The notes beneath the pieces were generated by a model. It saw only the letters and a program-made list of their open reading frames with translations, did not search any database and was not told the DNA's origin. A program made the translations under genes and the position numbers. A stretch of 64,000 nucleotides of DNA from an uncultured Oscillospiraceae bacterium (lineage in GTDB: Bacteria; Bacillota; Clostridia; Oscillospirales; Acutalibacteraceae), in the NCBI GenBank assembly GCA_905192745.1, contig CAJJLZ010000007.1:1-64000 (forward strand), given 5' to 3'. Positions within the stretch are counted from its first letter, which is position 1, and each line of letters starts with the position of its first letter. Of this stretch, positions 60,719-64,000 are shown one piece after another.

Positions 60719-62710
60719 CTAATCCCGGCGGGCCTGATTCCCGGCCTGCCGGTCGATCGCCTCGGTCAGGCGGCGGTACGCCTCGTCCATCGTGGTCTCT
60801 TCAAGCTGGGCACCCGCCATGGTCAGATGGCCGCCCCCGCCGAGTGCTTCCATCACGAGCTGGACATTGAATTCTCCCAGAGAACGGGCCGAAATATTGA
60901 CCCCGCCGTTCTCGGCGAAAAGGACGAAGGAGGCGTCCACCCCCTTGATATACAGCAGTTCGTCCGCCGCCTGAGAGGCGGCGATCCGCATCTGTTTCCC
61001 GCCGCCGTCCCGGTCGCAGGCAATGGCCGCCCGCCCGTAGAGCTTCGCGTGGGCCACGATATCGGTTTTTTCCTTGTAGAGATCCATACTGCCGGCGAAC
61101 AGGCGCTTGACCTCCACCGTATCCGCCCCCAGCCGGCGGAGGTAAGCGGCGGCCTCGAAGGTGCGCACCCCCGCCTTCATCACGAAGCTGCGGGTATCCA
61201 GCATAATGCCGGCCAGCAGGGCCTCCGCGTCCAGCCGGGAGACCACGCAGCCGGACAGGTACTGCACCAGCTCCGCCACCATTTCGGAAGCGGAGGAGGA
61301 GTACGGCTCATGATAAAAAATCACGGCGTTGTCGATATGATCCACCATCTTGCGGTGATGATCGATCACCACTACCGTCGCCGCGGCCTCGTACAGCTTC
61401 AGGCTGTCCAGCATCCGGGGATTGTGGGTATCGGTGACGATCAGCAGAGTCCGCCTGGTCACCAGCGGAAGAGCGTCCTCCGGCTCGATAAACAGATCGG
61501 CCCGGCCCGCGTCATGATACCGGTCCAGCAGCTCGGGCGCGAGGGTCTGGGCCTTGCGGATGACCACATACGCCGGTTTTCCGAGGCTGCGGACCGCCGA
61601 AGCCATCGCCGCGGCGGAACCCACACAGTCAAGATCGGAGAAGCGGTGCCCCATCACCAGTACGTTATCGCTGCCGTTCACCAGCTCCAGCAGGGCGGAA
61701 GCCACCACCCGGGTGCGCACCTTGGTGCGTTTTTCCACCCCTTTGGAAACCCCGCCGTAAAAGTCGAAGCCGTTGCGGGTTTTTACCGCCGCCTGATCGC
61801 CGCCCCGGCCGAGCGCCATTTCGATCGCCTGGCGGGCCATTTCCTCCGACTCCCGCAGGGTCTCCCCCTGCCCAACGCCGATGGAAAGGGTCACGCACTG
61901 ATGATCGCCGGTCTGCACCGCCCGCACCCGGTCAAGAATATCGAACCGGGAATCGATCATAGGCTGCAGGTGCCGCTGTTCCACCAGCAGGAGGAACCGG
62001 TCGCTGCTGTATTTCCGCAGTACGCCGGTGGTGGAGGACGCCCAGTCCTCAATCAGGGTTTCCACCCGGCCGGAAAGCTGCGCCCGCTCGCTGTCCCGGG
62101 CGTTCTGGAGCAGTTCGTCCATATTGTCGATATACAGCAGGATAACGGCCGGGCGGCTGAGCGCGTATTCCTCCGCGATATCCTTTAGCCGGGTATCCTC
62201 CACATAATACAGCACCGTCAGGTCGGCGTCCCGCACCGGAATCCGGCTGGCGAACACCGTGTATTTCCGTCCGTGATATTCCGCGTCCGCCGACTGCTTC
62301 CGCGTGAGTTCGGACGGGGTAAGCCCGTCCGTCAGGGCCGTGACCGGGCTGCCGTACACGTCGATCCCGTCCAGTACCTCGCTGCGGAACCGCTCGTTGT
62401 ACCAGATCACCTCACCGGCGGCACTGCACACCGTCACCGGCAGAGGGAAGGCAGACAGCGCGCTCTGCTCGGTCTGATCCAGACCGTCCGCGACCCGGGC
62501 AAGATAACGGCGGATATCCCGGTTCATCCGGCGCAGCCGCAGCGCGGTGAAAGCGAGCGCCGCCGCCGTCAGCCCAAGCGCTATGTAAAACACGGGCCGG
62601 TTGAGAAAAAACATCGCACCGACCGTCAGCAGCAGTACGGCGGCCAGCAGAACAACTGCCGGCGTCACACTCCAGAAAGGTTTTCTTTTTACAGGTTTCA
62701 TGGGTTTCAT
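60719..62710 (-). CDS. gdpP: Cyclic-di-AMP phosphodiesterase GdpP
   Basis: 663 residues: two N-terminal membrane helices (~13-58), a PAS-like domain (~85-175), a degenerate GGDEF domain (~185-300; the signature reads SSDRF instead of GGDEF) and C-terminal DHH plus DHHA1 domains. DHH metal motifs are VLVMGHRFSDLDCVGSAAAM, a TDTHNP segment, and VVIDHHRKMVDHI; DHHA1 shows GGGGHLTMAGAQ. It degrades c-di-AMP to pApA and so controls potassium, osmotic balance and wall homeostasis. GGAGGGG is ~7 nt before the ATG. Downstream of rnjA on the same strand, not next to rplI/dnaB as in many Bacilli. Confidence 0.95.
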   Translation of the reverse strand: MKPMKPVKRKPFWSVTPAVVLLAAVLLLTVGAMFFLNRPVFYIALGLTAAALAFTALRLRRMNRDIRRYLARVADGLDQTEQSALSAFPLPVTVCSAAGEVIWYNERFRSEVLDGIDVYGSPVTALTDGLTPSELTRKQSADAEYHGRKYTVFASRIPVRDADLTVLYYVEDTRLKDIAEEYALSRPAVILLYIDNMDELLQNARDSERAQLSGRVETLIEDWASSTTGVLRKYSSDRFLLLVEQRHLQPMIDSRFDILDRVRAVQTGDHQCVTLSIGVGQGETLRESEEMARQAIEMALGRGGDQAAVKTRNGFDFYGGVSKGVEKRTKVRTRVVASALLELVNGSDNVLVMGHRFSDLDCVGSAAAMASAVRSLGKPAYVVIRKAQTLAPELLDRYHDAGRADLFIEPEDALPLVTRRTLLIVTDTHNPRMLDSLKLYEAAATVVVIDHHRKMVDHIDNAVIFYHEPYSSSASEMVAELVQYLSGCVVSRLDAEALLAGIMLDTRSFVMKAGVRTFEAAAYLRRLGADTVEVKRLFAGSMDLYKEKTDIVAHAKLYGRAAIACDRDGGGKQMRIAASQAADELLYIKGVDASFVLFAENGGVNISARSLGEFNVQLVMEALGGGGHLTMAGAQLEETTMDEAYRRLTEAIDRQAGNQARRD

Positions 62711-62755
62711 GAGTCCCCTCCATCCGCCCGGGAAAAACGGGCGAGACAGGCGGAA

Positions 62756-62775
62756 CCGGGCGGAAAACCGCCCGG
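62756..62775. repeat. Hairpin between rnjA and gdpP
   Basis: CCGGGCGG, loop AAAA, CCGCCCGG on the plus strand. A second hairpin, CCACGGACG/CGTCCGTGG, is at 62848-62873. Either could stabilise the rnjA 3' end or attenuate gdpP; neither has a good T-tract. Confidence 0.5.
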
Positions 62776-62908
62776 CCGCGTCCTTTCGGTATCCCGGACC
62801 GGAACAGGAATCACGCCGCAGGAAGAGCCCCGCGGCGGATTATCCGTCCACGGACGGACTTATACGTCCGTGGGCGGGTTTGCAATGGTTTATACATTCA
62901 TGGATGTT

Positions 62909-64000
62909 TTACACATCCATTATGATCGGCAGGATCATGGGACTGCGCTTGGTTTTCTGGAACAGCATATGGGACAGTTCGTCCCGAACCTTGCCCTTCA
63001 TGGTAGTCCAGTCATAGGAGTGCTCGCGGCAGCAGGTCTCCAGCACATCCCGGGCGATGGTCCGGGCGTCGTCGATCAGCTTCTCCGCCTCCCGCACATA
63101 GACAAAGCCGCGGGAAACGATATCCGGACCGGCCACCACCGTGCCGGATTCGGGGTCGATCGCCGCCACCACCACAATCAGGCCGTCCTCAGCCAGATGC
63201 TTGCGGTCGCGGAGCACAATGCTCCCCACGTCGCCCACGCCGAGGCCGTCCACCAGCACACGGCCGGCCTGCACACTGCCGACCACCTCCATCTTGTCGG
63301 GGGTGATCTCCACCACCTTGCCGATGTCGCCGATCAGCACGTTCTGCGCGGGCATCCCCATCGAGCGGGCCAGCGCGGCGTGCTTCTGCAGATGCTTCTG
63401 CTCGCCGTGGACCGGGATGAAATATTTCGGCCGGGTCAGGCCGTGGATGATCTTCAGCTCGCCCTGACAGGCGTGGCCCGAAACGTGTACGTCGTACATC
63501 CGTTCGTACACCACCTCGCAGCCCCGCTTCATCAGTTCGTCCACCACCTTGCCCACCGTCTTTTCGTTGCCGGGGATGGGGGTGGCGGAAATAATGATGT
63601 AATCCTCCGGTCCGACCTCCACCTTCCGGTGGTCGGAGAAGGCCATCCGGGACAGGGCGGACATCGGCTCGCCCTGAGAGCCGGTGGTAATCAGCGTGAC
63701 CTTATCCTTCGGGTAGCGGTTGATGGTATCGATATCGATAATCACGCCGTCCGGCACCGTCAGGTACCCCAGCTCGGTCGCGATGCCGACCACGTTAATC
63801 ATGCTCCGGCCGGAAACGGCGACCTTCCGGCCGTCCTTCACCGCCGCGTCGATGATCTGCTGGATACGGTGGATATTCGAGGAGAAGGTGGCGATAATCA
63901 GCCGTTTCCCCTCCGCCTTTTTGAACAGGTTGGCGAAGCTTTCCCCCACCACCCGCTCGCTCGGGGTATAGCCCGGACGTTCCGCGTTGGTGGAATCGGC
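62909..64000 (-). CDS. rnj: Ribonuclease J, C-terminal two-thirds, cut by the window edge
   Basis: Only the last ~364 codons are inside the window. The upstream edge reads ADSTNAERPGYTPSERVVGE, the conserved RNase J segment in the beta-CASP region. It is followed by SNIHRIQQIIDAA, TGSQGEPMSALSRMAF, ATPIPGNEK, VSGHACQGE and IPVHGEQKHLQKHAA (a metal/active-site histidine), and a C-terminal domain. RNase J is a 5'-3' exo- and endonuclease in mRNA decay and rRNA maturation in Firmicutes. The start codon lies outside. The GTG at 63952 is internal, not a start. Confidence 0.96.
   Translation of the reverse strand, partial: ADSTNAERPGYTPSERVVGESFANLFKKAEGKRLIIATFSSNIHRIQQIIDAAVKDGRKVAVSGRSMINVVGIATELGYLTVPDGVIIDIDTINRYPKDKVTLITTGSQGEPMSALSRMAFSDHRKVEVGPEDYIIISATPIPGNEKTVGKVVDELMKRGCEVVYERMYDVHVSGHACQGELKIIHGLTRPKYFIPVHGEQKHLQKHAALARSMGMPAQNVLIGDIGKVVEITPDKMEVVGSVQAGRVLVDGLGVGDVGSIVLRDRKHLAEDGLIVVVAAIDPESGTVVAGPDIVSRGFVYVREAEKLIDDARTIARDVLETCCREHSYDWTTMKGKVRDELSHMLFQKTKRSPMILPIIMDV

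Overview
The window is about 64 kb of GC-rich bacterial chromosome with densely packed genes on both strands. It looks like an anaerobic, endospore-forming member of the Clostridia, most likely the Oscillospirales/Ruminococcaceae side. Evidence: the spore-maturation pair SpmA/SpmB; a two-domain superoxide reductase; an Rnf-type redox operon; the Firmicutes-style L21-Prp-L27 cluster, in which L27 keeps a cleavable N-terminal extension; Mini-RNase III, RNase J and GdpP; and many gut-type glycoside hydrolases. No tRNA, rRNA, CRISPR array, insertion sequence or phage gene was recognised.

Layout. 1-8.1 kb (minus strand): an ECF-transporter S component with an Fe-S aldo/keto reductase, two PH-domain membrane proteins, and spmA-spmB-feoA-feoB. 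8.2-12.1 kb: an AbrB-like regulator, an unknown membrane protein, and glmS, which has no recognisable glmS ribozyme. 12.2-22.2 kb (minus): a cell-envelope block with a YfhO-type membrane protein, a PrsA-like foldase, two LytR-CpsA-Psr enzymes flanking an ECF sigma/putative anti-sigma pair, and a DegV protein. 22.5-27.8 kb: polysaccharide deacetylase, a cytoplasmic GH10 enzyme followed by an esterase relic, and an ABC exporter pair. 28-34.2 kb (minus): the unusual operon apbE-rnfC-rnfD-rnfG-rnfE/A. 34.3-40.2 kb: SH3 lipoprotein, rRNA methyltransferase, M23 peptidase, Gfo/Idh oxidoreductase, superoxide reductase and isocitrate dehydrogenase. 40.3-46.3 kb (plus): a cytidylate-kinase-like gene, rplU-prp-rpmA, obgE, mrnC, a YitT protein and an unknown membrane protein. 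46.4-50.5 kb: XRE regulator, histidine phosphatase, and a degV-PHP operon divergent from a TetR gene across one long palindrome. 50.5-59 kb: glycan genes (DUF4432, DUF4091 and GH20 in one operon; GNAT-GH2 divergent). 59-64 kb: an alpha/beta hydrolase, a small Cys-rich membrane protein, gdpP and the 3' part of an RNase J gene.

The main candidate for an undescribed system is the 28-34 kb redox operon. It has the NADH-side subunit RnfC, a flavinylatable RnfD, ApbE to attach FMN, and an RnfG whose FMN-binding domain is split by two 126-residue repeats resembling PplA-type extracellular flavoprotein domains. It has no RnfB. RnfE and RnfA appear as one fused, diverged protein that has lost most cysteines expected to hold the membrane Fe-S cluster. 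This suggests an electron route different from canonical ferredoxin:NAD Rnf, perhaps electron delivery to surface flavins.

Other strong observations are an in-frame TGA that cuts a conserved-looking C-terminus off the DUF4091 enzyme, a relic of an esterase C-terminus behind GH10, and a 22-bp-arm perfect palindrome that covers both divergent -10 boxes at the TetR/DegV locus. All family names come from reading motifs by eye; no database search was run.
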